Assembly: GCF_963082655.1 (NCBI RefSeq)
Contig: NC_081553.1
Coordinates: 44,340,260 to 44,404,259 of the forward strand
DNA length: 64,000 nt
Reading direction: 5' to 3'
Origin: Stomoxys calcitrans
Lineage: Eukaryota; Arthropoda; Insecta; Diptera; Muscidae
The notes beneath the pieces are model-generated. The model was not told the origin of the DNA, ran no database searches, and saw only the letters and a program-made list of their open reading frames with translations. The first letter of the stretch is position 1. Each line of letters starts with the position of its first letter. Below are positions 33,323 through 44,921 of this stretch, one piece after another. Both the position numbers and the translations under genes were made by a program.

Positions 33323-35308
33323 AACAAGTAAAAGCGTGCTAAGTTCGGCCGGGCCGAATCTTATATACCCTCCACCATGGATCGCATTTGTCGAGTTCTT
33401 TTCCCGGCATCTCTTCTTAGGCAAAAAAGGATATAAGAAAAGAGTTGCTCTGCTATTAAAACGATATCAAGATATGGTCCGGTTCAGACCACAATTAAAT
33501 TATATGTTGGAGACCTGTGTAAAATTTCAGCCAATTCGTATAAGAATTGCGTCCATTGGGGCTCACGAAGTAAAATAGAGAGAACGATTTATATGGGATC
33601 TGTATCGGGCTATAGAACGATTCAGACCAATATAAACACGTTTGTTGATGGTCATGAGAGGATCAGTCGTACAAAATTTCAGGCATATCGGATAATAATT
33701 GCGACCTTTAGGGGTCAAGAAGTCAAGAAGTCAGATTGGTTTATATGGCAGCTATATCGGGTTATGAACCGATTTGAACCTTATTTGACACAGTTGTTGA
33801 AAGTAAAAATAAAATACGTCATGCAAAATTTCAGCCAAATCGGATAGGAATTGCGCCCTCTAAAAACTCAAGAAGTCAAATCCCCAGATCTGTTTATATG
33901 ACAGCTATATCAGGTTATCGACCGATTTCAACCATACTTGGCACAGTTGTTGGATATCATAACGAAATACTTCGTGCAAAATTCATTCAAATCGGATAAG
34001 AATTGTGCCCTCTAGAGGCTCAAGAAGTCAAGACCCAAGATCGGTTTATATGGCAGTTATATCAGGTTATGAACCGATTTAAACCATACTTGGCACAGTT
34101 GTTGGGTATCATAACAAAACACGTCGTGCGAAATTCCATTCCATTCGGATAAGAATTGCGCCCTCTAGAGGCTCAAGAAGTCAAGACCCAAGATCGGTTT
34201 ATATGGCAGCTATATCAGGTTATGGGCCGATTTGAACCATACTTGGCACAGTTGTTGGATATCATAACAAAACACGTCGTGCACAGTTTCATTCTGATCG
34301 GATAAGAATTGTGCACGCTAGAGGCTCAAGAAATCAAGACCCAAGATCGGTTTATATGGCAGCTATATCAGGTTATGGGCCGATTTGAACCATACTTGGT
34401 ACAGTTGTTGGATATCATAACAAAACACGTCGTGCAAAATTTCATTCCTATCGGATAAGAATTGCGCACTCTAGAGGCTCAAGAAGTCAAGACCCAAGAT
34501 CGGTTTATATGGCAGCTATATCAGGTTATGGACCGATTTGAACCATACTTGGCACAGTGGTTGGATATCATAACAAAACACGACGTGCAAAATTTCATTC
34601 AAATCGGGTAAGAATTGCGCACGCTAGAGGCTCAAGAAGTCAAGACCCAAGATCGGTTTATATGGCAGCTATATCAGGTTATGGACCGATTTGAACTATA
34701 CTTGGCACAGTTGTTGGATATCATAAAAAAGCACGTCGTGCAAAATTTCATTCCTATCGGGTAAGAATTGCGCACTCTAGAGGCTCAAGAAGTCAAGACC
34801 CAAGATCGGTTTATATGGCAGCTATATCAGGTTGAGGACCGATTTGAACCATACTTGGCACAGTTGTTGGATATAATAACAAAACACGACGTGCAAAATT
34901 TCATTCTGATCGGGTAAGAATTGTGCACGCTAGAGGCTCAAGAAGTCAAAACCCAAGATCGGTTTATATGGCAGCTATATCAAAACATGGACCGATATGG
35001 CCCATTTACAATACCAACCGACCTACACTAATAAGAAGTATTTGTGCAAAATTTCAAGCGGCTAGCTTTACTCCTTCGGAAGTTAGCGTGCTTTCGACAG
35101 ACAGACGGACGGACGGACGGACGGACGGACGGACGGACGGACGGACGGACGGACGGACGGACAGACGGACGGACATGGCTAGATCGACATAAAATTTCAC
35201 GACGATCAAGAATATATATACTTTATGGGGTCTTAGACGAATATTTCGAGTAGTTACAAACAGAATGACGAAATTAGTATACCCCCCATCTTATGGTGGA
35301 GGGTATAA
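33323..35308 (-). mobile_element. DINE-A, complete, longest copy (about 1.99 kb), minus strand
   Basis: 3' terminus at left: AACAAGTAAAAGCGTGCTAA, hairpin TTCGGCCGGGCCGAA, TATACCCTCCACCATGGATC and GGCATCTCTTCTTAGGC. About ten monomers follow. Those between about 34030 and 34980 are very similar to each other, pointing to recent expansion. A long GACG tract lies at 35095-35176. The 5' palindrome CCCCCCATCTTATGGTGGAG ends near 35308. It is inserted in an A-run, with A-rich flanks on both sides. Confidence 0.93.
35095..35176. repeat. GACG microsatellite inside DINE-A
   Basis: About eighteen GACG-type units, mostly GGAC with a few GACA, much longer than the equivalent tract in the other DINE copies of the window (usually 5-10 units). 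Confidence 0.95.
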
Positions 35309-35922
35309 AAAACTGAAACAGAAATCATAAATCGCTAGAAAATTGTTGGCATTTGGGTGGCAACTTTTTTTCTGCCAATCCAAATGTGTAGAAGTTAAAG
35401 ATGATTTTATGCTAAAATCCTATTCAGCTGCTTGCAGCGCATGCAATCCACTAACATGCCAAGTGGCCATGTCAATGTCAGAATGACTAAAATGCTGTCT
35501 ATGCAATTAGCTTTATGTGAGCCTTATTATTTTGAATTCAATGCATAATAAGAATTCTAAGCATTGGAAATGTTGATTTTTGTGAATTTCTCCCCAAAAG
35601 TTAATTGTATACAATGCATAGTATGCATTGCATAATGCAATTTCATCATGCAATATAAATGGCAATGCTATTTGAATAAAAAATGTGAAAACTGAAACGC
35701 TGTATGATTTCTAAAAAGTTTTAACAATTTATGAGCAACTATCATCGATGGGCCCTATAACTTAAGATTTAAGTTCCCTATAGATGGGAATCAGAAATAG
35801 GATATCTTATCGGTAGTTATAGTCAAAGTTCTTTAGGGTATAGCCAAGACACTCCATAGTCGCATAGCCTTAAACCATAGGCATAGAAGTAAAATTCAAC
35901 AGATCTGGTGATTTAAATGGAA
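35309..35922. other. Unique, very AT-rich DNA
   Basis: Shows repeated ATGCAT-type words (CAATGCATAG, TATGCATTGCATAATGCA near 35610-35640) but no family of the window and no credible ORF. Confidence 0.5.
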
Positions 35923-37228
35923 ACAAGTAAAAAGGCGTTAAGTTCGGCCGGGCCGAACTTTGGATACCCACCACCTCGGGTATATATGTAAACCACCTTT
36001 CATCAAAATTCGGTACAAATTTCATACCTTATACTCATATACCTCATACCGATCTGAACTATATACGACACGCATGTCGAAAAGCCGAACATCACTGTGT
36101 CAAATTTCAGTGAAATCGGATTATAAATGCGCCTTTTATGGGGCCAAGACTTTAAATCGAGATATCGGCCTACATGGCAGCTATATCCAAATCTGGACCG
36201 ATTTGGGCCAAGTTGCATAAACATGTCGAAGAGCCTAACACTAAGCACTGTCCCAAATTTCGGCGAAATCGGACAATAAATGCCTCTTTTATGGGCCCTA
36301 AACCTTAAATCCAGAGATCGGTCTATATGGCAGCTATATTCAAATCTGGACCGATCTGGGCAAAATTGAAGAAGGACGTCGAAGAGCCTAACCAAACTCA
36401 CTGTCTCAAATTTCAGCGACATCTGACAATAAATGCGTCTTTTATGGCCCCAAAACCTAAAACCTAGATATCGGTCTATATGGCAGCTATATCCAAATCT
36501 GGACCGATCTGAGCCAAATTGACAAAGGATGTCGAAGGGCCTAACACAACTCACTGTCCCAAATTTCAGCAAAATCGGATAATGAATGTGGCTATTATGG
36601 GCCTTACACCATAAATCGGAAGATCGGTCTATATGGCAGCTATATCCAAATCTGGACCGATCTGGACCAAATTAAAGAAATATGTCAAAGGTCCTAACAC
36701 AACTTACTGTCCCTAATTTCAGCGAAATCGGACCATATATGTGGCTTTTATGGGCCTTAGACCCTAAATCGGAGGATCGGTCTATATGGCAGCTATATCC
36801 AAATCTGGACCGATCTGAGCCAAATTGACAAAGGATGTCGAAGGGCCTAACACAACTCACTGTCCCAAATTTCAACAAAATCGGATAATAAATGTAGCTT
36901 TTATGGGCCTAAGACCCTAAATCGGCGGATCGGTCTATATGGGGGCTATATCAAGATATAGTCCGATATAGCCCATCTTCGAACTTAACCTGCTTATGAA
37001 CAAAAAAAGAATCTGTGCAAAGTTTCAGCTCAATATCTCTATTTTTAAAGACCGTAACGTGATTTCAACAGACAGACGGACAGACGGACGGACATGGCTA
37101 GATCGTCTTAGATTTTCACGCTGATCAAGAATATATATACTTTATAGGGTCGGAAATGGATATTTCGATGTGTTGCAAACGGAATGACAAAATGAATATA
37201 CCCCCATCCTTCGGTGGTGGGTATAAAA
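35923..37228 (-). mobile_element. DINE-B, complete, minus strand
   Basis: Left end AAACAAGTAAAAAGGCGTTA with the intact hairpin (about 35943-35959). Six monomers follow, then CATAAGCAGG-complement near 36985, GACAGACGGACAGACGGACG near 37071, GATCAAGAATATATATACTT near 37123, and the 5' end CCCCCATCCTTCGGTGGTGG then GTATAAAAAG. The minus strand is open for 189 codons (36003-36572) because the monomer is 51 codons long. Confidence 0.93.
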
Positions 37229-37239
37229 AGTTTACTTGT

Positions 37240-37590
37240 TTAAAGAATTCTTGGCCCATTCACAATTTCGATGACAACGACAAAAGTTGGTTTATCCAGA
37301 CATGCAGAGATGCTGTCAGATCGAAAGAGGTGACATTCAGGAACTGGCGCTTGGATAAAAATGCCAATACTGAACTGCTGCGCAAGCAGGCAAGATCTTC
37401 GTGTGCCAATGTGCTTAGGCGCGAAAAATTTCTTTACGAACAGCATCTGTGTGCCAAGGTTCTTGCTTCTACACGAAGAATTAAAAAGCTTTTTGGTCGT
37501 TCGTGAAGAGAGTAAAGGGTAGTGCTTCATCTATTCCAACTCTTGTTAAGGATGATCAAACATTCACTAACCCGGTTGATAAGGCTAACC
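37240..37590 (+). pseudogene. CR1-like non-LTR retrotransposon relic, endonuclease-RT linker
   Basis: Encodes FIQTCRDAVRSKEVTFRNWR and LLRKQARSSCANVLRREKFL, then SSIPTLVKDDQTFTNPVDKA after a frameshift near 37505. The last part is the same as the peptide at 41050-41090 of the downstream copy. It is cut at 37590 by an inserted retrotransposon, and the 11 bases TAAGGCTAACC at the cut recur at 40351-40361. Confidence 0.85.
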
Positions 37591-37905
37591 ATTGTAAATG
37601 CAAATTTTGGCCATGAACATTCCACTAAGGAACAGGAGCAAACTTCTCACACATCAATGAGTGCAGTCCGATTCAAGTTTAAGCTCAATGATAAGGGGCC
37701 TCCTTTTTATAGCCGAGTCCGAACGGCGTGCCGCAGTGCGACACCTCTTTGGAGAGAAGTTTTACATGGCATAGTACCTCACAAATTAGCATTAGGAGGG
37801 GAAAACCATCGCTGAAAATTTTTTCTAATGGTCTCGCCAGGATTCGAACCCAGGCGTTCAGCGTCATAGGTGGACATGCTTACCTCTGCGCTACGGTGGC
37901 CTCCA
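37591..37905 (-). mobile_element. tRNA-derived SINE, minus strand, with extended 3' end
   Basis: Begins ATTGTAAATGCAAATTTTGG and AACATTCCACTAAGGAACAG (the 3' end of the element), then the common body, and finishes with the tRNA-like head complement GGATTCGAACCCAGGCGTTC and CTCTGCGCTACGGTGGCC. It forms the left end of the 37591-40350 insertion, so it either jumped into that retrotransposon or was joined to its 5' truncation point. Confidence 0.9.
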
Positions 37906-40350
37906 TTGCATCCCCTGATCTGCTGAGTGACGTATCCTGGCAAGCCGTCATCTCTTTGGGGTCAGATCAACTCCCCATAACACTCACCATGGACAGACCA
38001 CCCGACTTCATAACCTCTGAGCGCCGGACGTTTATCAATCGCAAGAAGGCCGATTGGACTGGTTTCAGAGAGTATACCAATCGCCGATTCAGTGATCTGC
38101 CACCCCCCTCTGATGTGCTAATGGCCGAGAGGCAGTTCCGAGACATCATTAACGCAGCAGTCGCTCGCTTTATACCAGCCGTTCGAATACCCCAAGTGCG
38201 GCCCAATTTCCTTGCGCAAAAAGGCGGTACTCGCAGATGAGCGTGATGGGATTCGTGCTATGGACCCCGCTAACCCCAGAATCAGCGAGCTGAATCTGGA
38301 AATAAACAGGGTAGTCAACGAACATAAACGGAATTTTAGACTGGAACACTTGGAGCAATGTCACTTAGGCACCAGTGTAGGCAAACTGTGATCCACTGTT
38401 AAGTCACTCTCGAACCCCGGTAGACGGGATGACAGGACCTCAGTCACTTTTGGCGAAATATCCGTGACTGATCCGAAGAGATGCGCCAGGTTGGTCAACC
38501 GTCAATTGATTGTGCATCCCGAGAGAGACAGGGCAAGGAGGAGAGGCAGTCGCCGTATTCGTGGTCTCCGAGCCGATGAACAGCCATCACAATTTACCGT
38601 GGGCGAAGTTACGAACGTCATCCTTGGCGCCAAATCATCTAAGACGTTGGGCCCCTACGGAATCTCTACATTGATGTTGAAGAATCTGGATTCACCTGGA
38701 GTTGAGTACCTTACCACTGTCCTCAATCTGTCTTTGAACAATCTCATAGTTCCCGATGTCTGGAAAATGGGCAGAGTGATCCCGCTACTGAAGCCTGGAA
38801 AAGACCCGAGTTTGGGGGAGTCGTACAGACCGATCTCCCTTCTCTTAGCAGTGGCAAAGACACTTGAGGCATTACTCCTCCCGAGCTTCGTAGGAAAATT
38901 TCCATCGAACACAGCACAGCACAACAACAGCTTTGCATGCCATCACCGCACACATTTGCCGTGGCTTCAATCAGTCCAGGCCATGTGATAGGACGGTCCT
39001 CGTAGCGCTGGACCTATCGAAGGCATTCGACGCGGTCAGCCATGCCAAATTACTTTTGAGGACATCGCCAACACGTCCCTCCAGCCAGGCCTGAAACGAT
39101 GGGTCACGAACTATCTGTGTAGTCGCCAGTCAATTGTGGAATTTAGGCATAAGAAGTCGAAGCACCGTAGAGGGAAACAGGGAGTTCCCCAAGATAGGGT
39201 GATGTCTCCGGCACTGTTTAACCTCTACCTATCCTCCATTCCACCCGCTTCAGACGGCATAGAGATTGTATCATATGCGAACGATTGTACGCAACATGGC
39301 ATTAGGCCCCCCACCCATTGATGACATCTGCGATAGGTTGAACGTCTACCTCAACGAACTTGCCTCATATTTCGCTGCAAGAAATCTGAAGATATCCGCC
39401 ACCAAATCTTCATTGTTCACTACAAATACGCGTGAGGTGAATACTAAGCTGACTGTGATGGTCGATGGAGAAACGATTCCGACCATCAAGTCAAGTCTTA
39501 CACATTCTCACCACATGCCACAGCAATCTGCGATAAAGTCAAAAGTAGAAACACGGCCCTCAAGTAACTCGCTGGCAGCTCTTGGGGTGCAGACAAAGAA
39601 ACCTTGTTGACCACGTGCAAAGCAATTGGCCGGTCTGTGGTTAGTTATGCAGCGCCAGTGTGGTCTCGTCAACTTTGTGACACGCAGTGGATTAATATTC
39701 AGATCTGTCAGAATGCCGCCCTCCGAACTGCGACGGGCTGTCTCCTCAGTTCTCATGTGGACCACCTCCATCAGGAGACAAAGATCCTACCAGTTCGAAG
39801 ACATAACTTCATGCTGTCTAAGCAATACCTTTTGGGCTGTTATCGTCTTGTGGATAGATATCCACCGCCCAGAAGCCTTAAGGTAGATCTACATGATCTA
39901 GAGCGTTAGGTTCAGCGCTACAAGAGAGAACCTCTAGATCAAGCGGCATATCAAGCAGGCCTAAACAACATTCATGCAGACACGGTAGCAGATGCGGTCA
40001 TCGACTACCGGGTGAATGTAGTCCTTGGAGAACGATCGCCACCCATTGCACCTGAAGAAATCGACCTCCTCCGGCAAACCAGAGTGGTTCTGGTTAAATT
40101 ACGTTCGGGCAGATGCAGCCGCCTCAATTCCTACAGAGCTAGGATTGATGCCGACGTGCAAGATGTATGTCCCGATTGTAATCAGGGACCGCACGATACA
40201 CGTCACCTGTTTAACTGCCCGGCCAGACCCACTCGACTCAGACCCAGATCCCTGTGGACGCACCCATCTTAGTCGCAGAGTTCCTGGGTCTTGACACTCA
40301 ACAGAATCAAGCAGGCGAGAGATAGAATACAATAAACTGCTACAACAACA
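37906..40350 (+). pseudogene. Non-LTR retrotransposon relic (R1/Jockey-type polymerase), 5'-truncated
   Basis: Endonuclease end: SDVSWQAVISLGSDQLPITL (37920-37980). Linker NRKKADWTGFREYTNRRFSD. RT: VIPLLKPGKDPSLGESYRPI near 38780, LVALDLSKAFDAVSHAKLL near 39000, QGVPQDRVMSPALFNLYLSS near 39180 (GVPQG has become GVPQD) and IVSYANDCT near 39265 (YADD has become YAND). After the RT: CPDCNQGPHDTRHLFNCPARP near 40170-40230, a CCHC-like cysteine/histidine motif. Frameshifts or stops occur near 38220, 38391, 38910, 39300, 39500, 39608 and 39907. The 3' end is AATAAACTGCTACAACAACA. It is flanked by an 11-bp duplication, TAAGGCTAACC. Confidence 0.88.
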
Positions 40351-40361
40351 TAAGGCTAACC

Positions 40362-40945
40362 TGTTGGCTGATATATTTGCAGGGAACTGTTCCCTGCCGC
40401 ATAGCAATCAACCACTCCCCTCAATCGAAAATGTAACTGGCGTCAAATATTTTTTCAAACTCGTGGAGTTAAAAGGGTTCTTGAGAATCTAGAAGTAAAT
40501 AAATCCCCGGGCCCGGAGGGCATATCAATACTTGTCTTGCAAAGGTGTTCTTCGACGCTTGCTCGTCCATTACGCAAACTTTTCAACCTTGTCTACCGTG
40601 CGGGGGACTTTGCGGCGCGTTGGAAGATTGCGAACGTTCAGCCAATACCCAAAAAGAGCACGAAGGCAAACAACCCAGCGAATTATCGGCCAAATGCGAT
40701 ATGCTGCGCTCTCTCCAAGGTCATGGAGAGCATGGTTAATCACCTTCTTGTGAGGTATTTAGAGTATAATGGCCTTCTTAGCGACCAACAGTATGGGTTC
40801 TGCAGAAATTGCTCTACGGGCAACCTCGTGGCACTTCTGTCGGAACGTTGGAGTCGCTTAATCCACCAGTTAGGTGAGAGTAAGGTTGTGGCTCCTAGAT
40901 ATCTCCAAGGCATTTGATAGGGTCTGACACGGTGCACTACTATCA
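40362..40945 (+). pseudogene. CR1-like relic, RT part, first of two duplicated segments
   Basis: Continues the element cut at 37590: LLADIFAGNCSLPHSNQPLP, then a frameshift, PGPEGIS, RPLRKLFNLVYRAGDFAARW, KIANVQPIPKKSTKANNPAN and YLEYNGLLSDQQYGFCRN, ending at RYLQGI and ISKAFDRV-like coding near 40915. From 40945 it turns into a SINE fragment. The segment is almost identical to 41094-41677 (offset 732). Confidence 0.87.
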
Positions 40946-41044
40946 AAGTGGCGTAGAGGTTAGAATGTCCCCCTGTGACGCCCAACGCCTGTGTTAAAAA
41001 TCACAGCGCTAACACCAAAAAAAAATGTTCATAGGCGGTTATCC
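40946..41044 (+). mobile_element. SINE head fragment between duplicated segments
   Basis: GTGGCGTAGAGGTTAGAATGT and CTATGTGACGC-like words resemble the tRNA head of the SINE (CGCAGAGGTTAGCATG, TATGACGC), then an AC-rich tract with an A-run at 41020-41029 and TTCATAGGCGGTTATCCC, a worn version of TTTCAGCGGTGGTTTTCCCC. Confidence 0.65.
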
Positions 41045-41817
41045 CTTGTTAAGGATGATCAAACTTTCACTGACCCGGTTGATAAGGCTAACCTGTTGGC
41101 TGATATATTTGCAGGGAACTCTTCCCTGCCGCATAGCAATCAACCACTCCCCTCAATCGAAAATGTAACTGGCGTCAAATATTTTTTCAAACTCATGGAG
41201 TTAAAAGTGTTCTTGAGAATCTAGAAGTAAATAAATCCCCGGGCCCGGAGGGCATATCAATACTTGTCTTGCACAGGTGTTCTTCGACGCTTGCTCGTCC
41301 ATTACGCAAACTTTTCAACCTTGTCAACCGTGCGGGGGACTTTGCGGCGCGTTGGAAGATTGCGAACGTTCAGCCAATACCCAAAAAGAGCACGAAGGCA
41401 AACAACCCAGCGAATTATCGGCCAAATGCGATATGCTGCGCTCTCTCCAAGGTCATGGAGAGCATGGTTAATCACCTTCTTGTGAGGTATTTAGAGTATA
41501 ATGGCCTTCTTAGCGACCAACAGTATGGGTTCTACAGAAATTGCTCTATGGGCGACCTAATGACACTTTTGTGGGAATGTTGGAGCCGCTCAATCCACCA
41601 GTTTGGTGAGAGTAAGGTTGTGGCTCCTAGATATCTCCAAGGCGTTTGATAGAGTCTGGCACGGTGCACTACTATCAAAGCTTGTCGCATTTGGTGTCGG
41701 TAATGGCTTCAATCGATTTATTTCGAGCTTTCTCAGAGATAGCACTATTCGAGTCTTTATAGATGGGTTCTCATCCAATGAGCATAAATTGACAGCAGGT
41801 GTACCCCAGGGCTCTGT
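41045..41817 (+). pseudogene. CR1-like relic, second segment, up to the GVPQG motif
   Basis: Starts with LVKDDQTFTDPVDKANLLAD and repeats the peptides of 40362-40945. It continues past the point where the first segment stops: LLDISKAFDRVWHGALLSKL, GVGNGFNRFISSFLRDSTIR and LTAGVPQGSV. It is interrupted at 41817 by a DINE-A and resumes at 43155. Confidence 0.9.
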
Positions 41818-43154
41818 TTTTATACCCTCCACCATAGGATGGGGGTATACTAATTTCGTCATTCTGTTTGCAACTACTCGAAATATTCGTCTGAGACCTC
41901 ATAAAATACATATATTCTTGATCGTCCCGAAAATTTATGTCTATCTAGCCATGTCCGTCCGTCCGTCTGTCTGTCTGTCGAAAGCACGCTAACTGCCGAA
42001 GGAGTAGAGCTAGCCGCTTGAAATTTTGCACAAATACTTCTTATTAGTGTAGGTCGGTTGGTATTGTAAATGGGCCATATCGGTCCATGTTTTGATATAG
42101 CTGCCATATAAACCGATCTTGGGTCTTGACTTCTTGAACCTCTAGAAGGCGCAAATCTTATCCGATTGAAATGAAATTTTGCACGACGTATTTTGTTACT
42201 ATATTCAACAATTGTGCCAAGTATGGTTTAAATCGGTCTACAACATGATATACCTGCCATATAAACCGATCTTGGGTCTTGACTTCTTGAGCCTCTAGAG
42301 TGCGCAATTCTTATCCGATTTGAATGAAATTTTGCACGACGTGTTTTGCTACGATATCCAATAACTGTGCCAAGTATGGTTCACATCGGTCCATAACCTG
42401 ATATAGCTGCCATATAAACCGATCTTGGGTCTTGATTTCTTGAGCCTCTGGAGGGCGCAATTATCGTCCGATTCAACCAAAATTTTGCACGTAGTGTTTT
42501 GGTATTATTTTCAACAACTGTGCTAAGTATGATATAAATCGGTTCATAATCTAGTATAGCTGTCATATAAACCGATCTGGGATCTTGACTTCTTGAGCCA
42601 AGTGATTGCGCAATTCTTATCCGATTTGGCTGAAATTTTGCACGAGGTGTTTTGTTTTGACTTCCAATAACTGTGCTAAGTATGGCGTAATTCGGTTCAT
42701 AATCTGGTATAGCTGCCATATAAACCGATCTGGGATCTTGACTTCACGAACCTCTGGAGGGCGCAATTCTCATCCGATTTGGCTGAAATTTTGTACAAGG
42801 GCTTCTCTCATGACCTTCAACGTACGTGTCTAGTATGGTCTGAATCGATCTATAGCTTGATACAGCTCCCATATAAACGTATCTCCCGATTTTACTTCTT
42901 GAGCCCTTACAAGGCGCAATTCTTATCCGAATGAACTGAAATATTACTCAATGACTTCTACAATGTCAATCAGCATTCAATTATGGTCCGAATCGGACTA
43001 TAACTTGGTATAGCTCCAATAGGATAACAGTTCTTATTCAATATTCTATGTTTGTCTAAAAAGAGATACCGCGCATAGAACTCGACAAATGCGATCAATG
43101 GTGGAGGGTATATAAGATTCGGCCCGGCCGAACTTAGCACGCTCTTACTTGTTT
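41817..43154 (+). mobile_element. DINE-A, complete, inserted inside a reverse transcriptase ORF
   Basis: 5' end TTTTTATACCCTCCACCATA, a short GTCC/GTCT tract near 41953-41977 and about five to six monomers. The variant 3' block reads AAAAGAGATACCGCGCATAG, with an intact hairpin near 43118-43134 and CACGCTCTTACTTGTTT. Because the host sequence is coding, the junction can be read precisely: the host frame (...GVPQGSV and SPSLFLIFINDLL...) joins if only three T residues are kept. Confidence 0.94.
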
Positions 43155-44130
43155 CTCCTTCTCTTTTTCTTATTTTCATCAACGATCTGTTGGGTCAGAC
43201 ATCGAATCCGATCTACTCATTTGCGGATGACAGAAATCTCTGTCATTCGTACTCATTCGACCATAGGTTGAGTCTTCGAGAGATTGAGGACAGGAGGTGG
43301 GTTATGGACGATACAATCTGCCAGGATTTGCTGGCCATTTTTGAGTGGGATCGAATGAATCGAGTAGATTTTAATGCACGGAAGACTCAGTGCTGCTTGT
43401 TGTCACACAAACGATTCGCTGACCCATTACCATCATATTTGTCTAGATGTAGATGTTGAGTAATCAGAAGCTTTTGATGTTCAGGGCATGAAAATACAAA
43501 GTGATGTCCGTTGGGCTAAAAATTTATTCAAAGTGTCGAAAAAAGCATTCAAGTGAAGAGGCTTCCTTATACGGCATAAGATTTACTTCACTCCGTCTGA
43601 TCTTCTTCACATCTACACCACTTTCATATGACCGAAAATGGATTACAATTCACATGTATGGGCTGGAAAACATCCCTGGAATTACTGGACCGTGTGCAGA
43701 GGAGAGCGATGGCGTTGATTGGGGACATTGGGGTATCCAACTCTATTGCCTCCCTTCATCATCGTCGCAATGTGGGTTATTTGGCGCTGTTCTATCGGTA
43801 CTTTCATGGTGTGTGTTCGTCTGATATTCGTCTTGTTATTCCTGATGTAAGGATGTATGTCAGGGATACTAGACATTCCAGGAACTCACATCCGTTTATA
43901 ATTGATTGGCCAGCGGACAGCACAATGTATTATAAAGGGAATTCTTATTTCGCCCGAACCGTTCGTATGTGGAATTGATTTCCGGCTAATGTTTTTCCCA
44001 CCCACTTTGACATGCAAAGATTTAAGACAAATGTCAATCCTTTCTTTCCTTTTCAATAGTCCTTTGCATTTAAAATTTGTTTTCATATTTCGTTATTGAG
44101 ACCAAAAGATTGCAAATAAAATCTTTCAGC
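43155..44130 (+). pseudogene. CR1-like relic, RT palm to C-terminus
   Basis: Resumes SPSLFLIFINDLLGQTSNPI, then YSFADDRNLCHSYSFDHR with the catalytic FADD box kept, and NRVDFNARKTQCCLLSHKRF. After frameshifts near 43458, 43560 and 43630 it reads SLELLDRVQRRAMALIGDIG, RRNVGYLALFYRYFHGVCSS, RDTRHSRNSHPFIIDWPAD and NSYFARTVRMWN, then a stop and FPANVFPTHFDMQRFKTNV. The end near ATTGCAAATAAAATC (44110-44125) may be the 3' terminus. Confidence 0.9.
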
Positions 44131-44921
44131 ACTTGTCTCTGTAAGGCTACATGTTATTTTCCAATCTATAATCGACAGTTCCAACTAAATTCAAATTACA
44201 CACAAAAATACCTAAACTAGTTGCTGCTGCAGGTATCCACAAATCAGACAATTGTCAATTGACCTAAAACCACTTGAACAAAATGTAATTTGATTATCGT
44301 TTAAACTCAATTTTGTCTGTGTTAAGCGCCAAAGTTGTTCTCCTACAATACGAGTTGGAGTACATTACAGGCTTTAGTTCAATTTAAGATCAGTTTGCCG
44401 AATGTTACACATTTATCTAAATGTGTGCACATTTGACAACTCCAACGTTTATATACCATTTGCCAAGACATTTGTTTTTCAGCATAAAAATGCATATCGC
44501 ACTAACCTATCATGATTTCAGTGAATAAAACCAAAACTAAAAAAAAACAACGCAACTTTATTTGGAAACTTAATTTAGAGACATTTTGGATGCAGTTTGC
44601 CGTTAAATTATTTTGTTCGACAATAATAAAGTTCATAAATAACTTTTTAAAATGATACATGCAACAACTATGATAATTTTATATACCAAATAGGGAACCG
44701 AATATTAAGGTATGTTGTGAATTTGTATCATTCGTGGGTTTAAGGGTAATTGTAATCAAATAGTCTTGATGGGTGTGAATGGCTTTCTTAGGTCTGTATG
44801 ACTTATGACCAAACTAAGGGGCAATCAAGAATTGGTGAAGATTAATCTTCCATGAGGCGAAAGCCATAAGGCCATAAGCCATAGGCCACGACAGCACTAG
44901 GATACCTATAAGGTTTAGTTA
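44131..44921. other. Unique AT-rich DNA
   Basis: No family recognised and no credible ORF. A short imperfect repeat, GCCATAAGGCCATAAGCCAT, lies at about 44869-44888. Confidence 0.5.

Noticed and set aside
36003..36572. 189-codon ORF with repeated FGYSCHIDR-type peptides, and similar ORFs at 15302, 50344, 54204 and 55643
   Set aside because: These run through DINE-B monomers; the length being a multiple of three keeps the frame open. No known domain and no start conserved among copies.
37728..38240. 170-codon ORF joining two kinds of sequence
   Set aside because: Its first part is antisense SINE and the rest is the endonuclease/linker of a retrotransposon relic; it is a chance fusion, not a gene.
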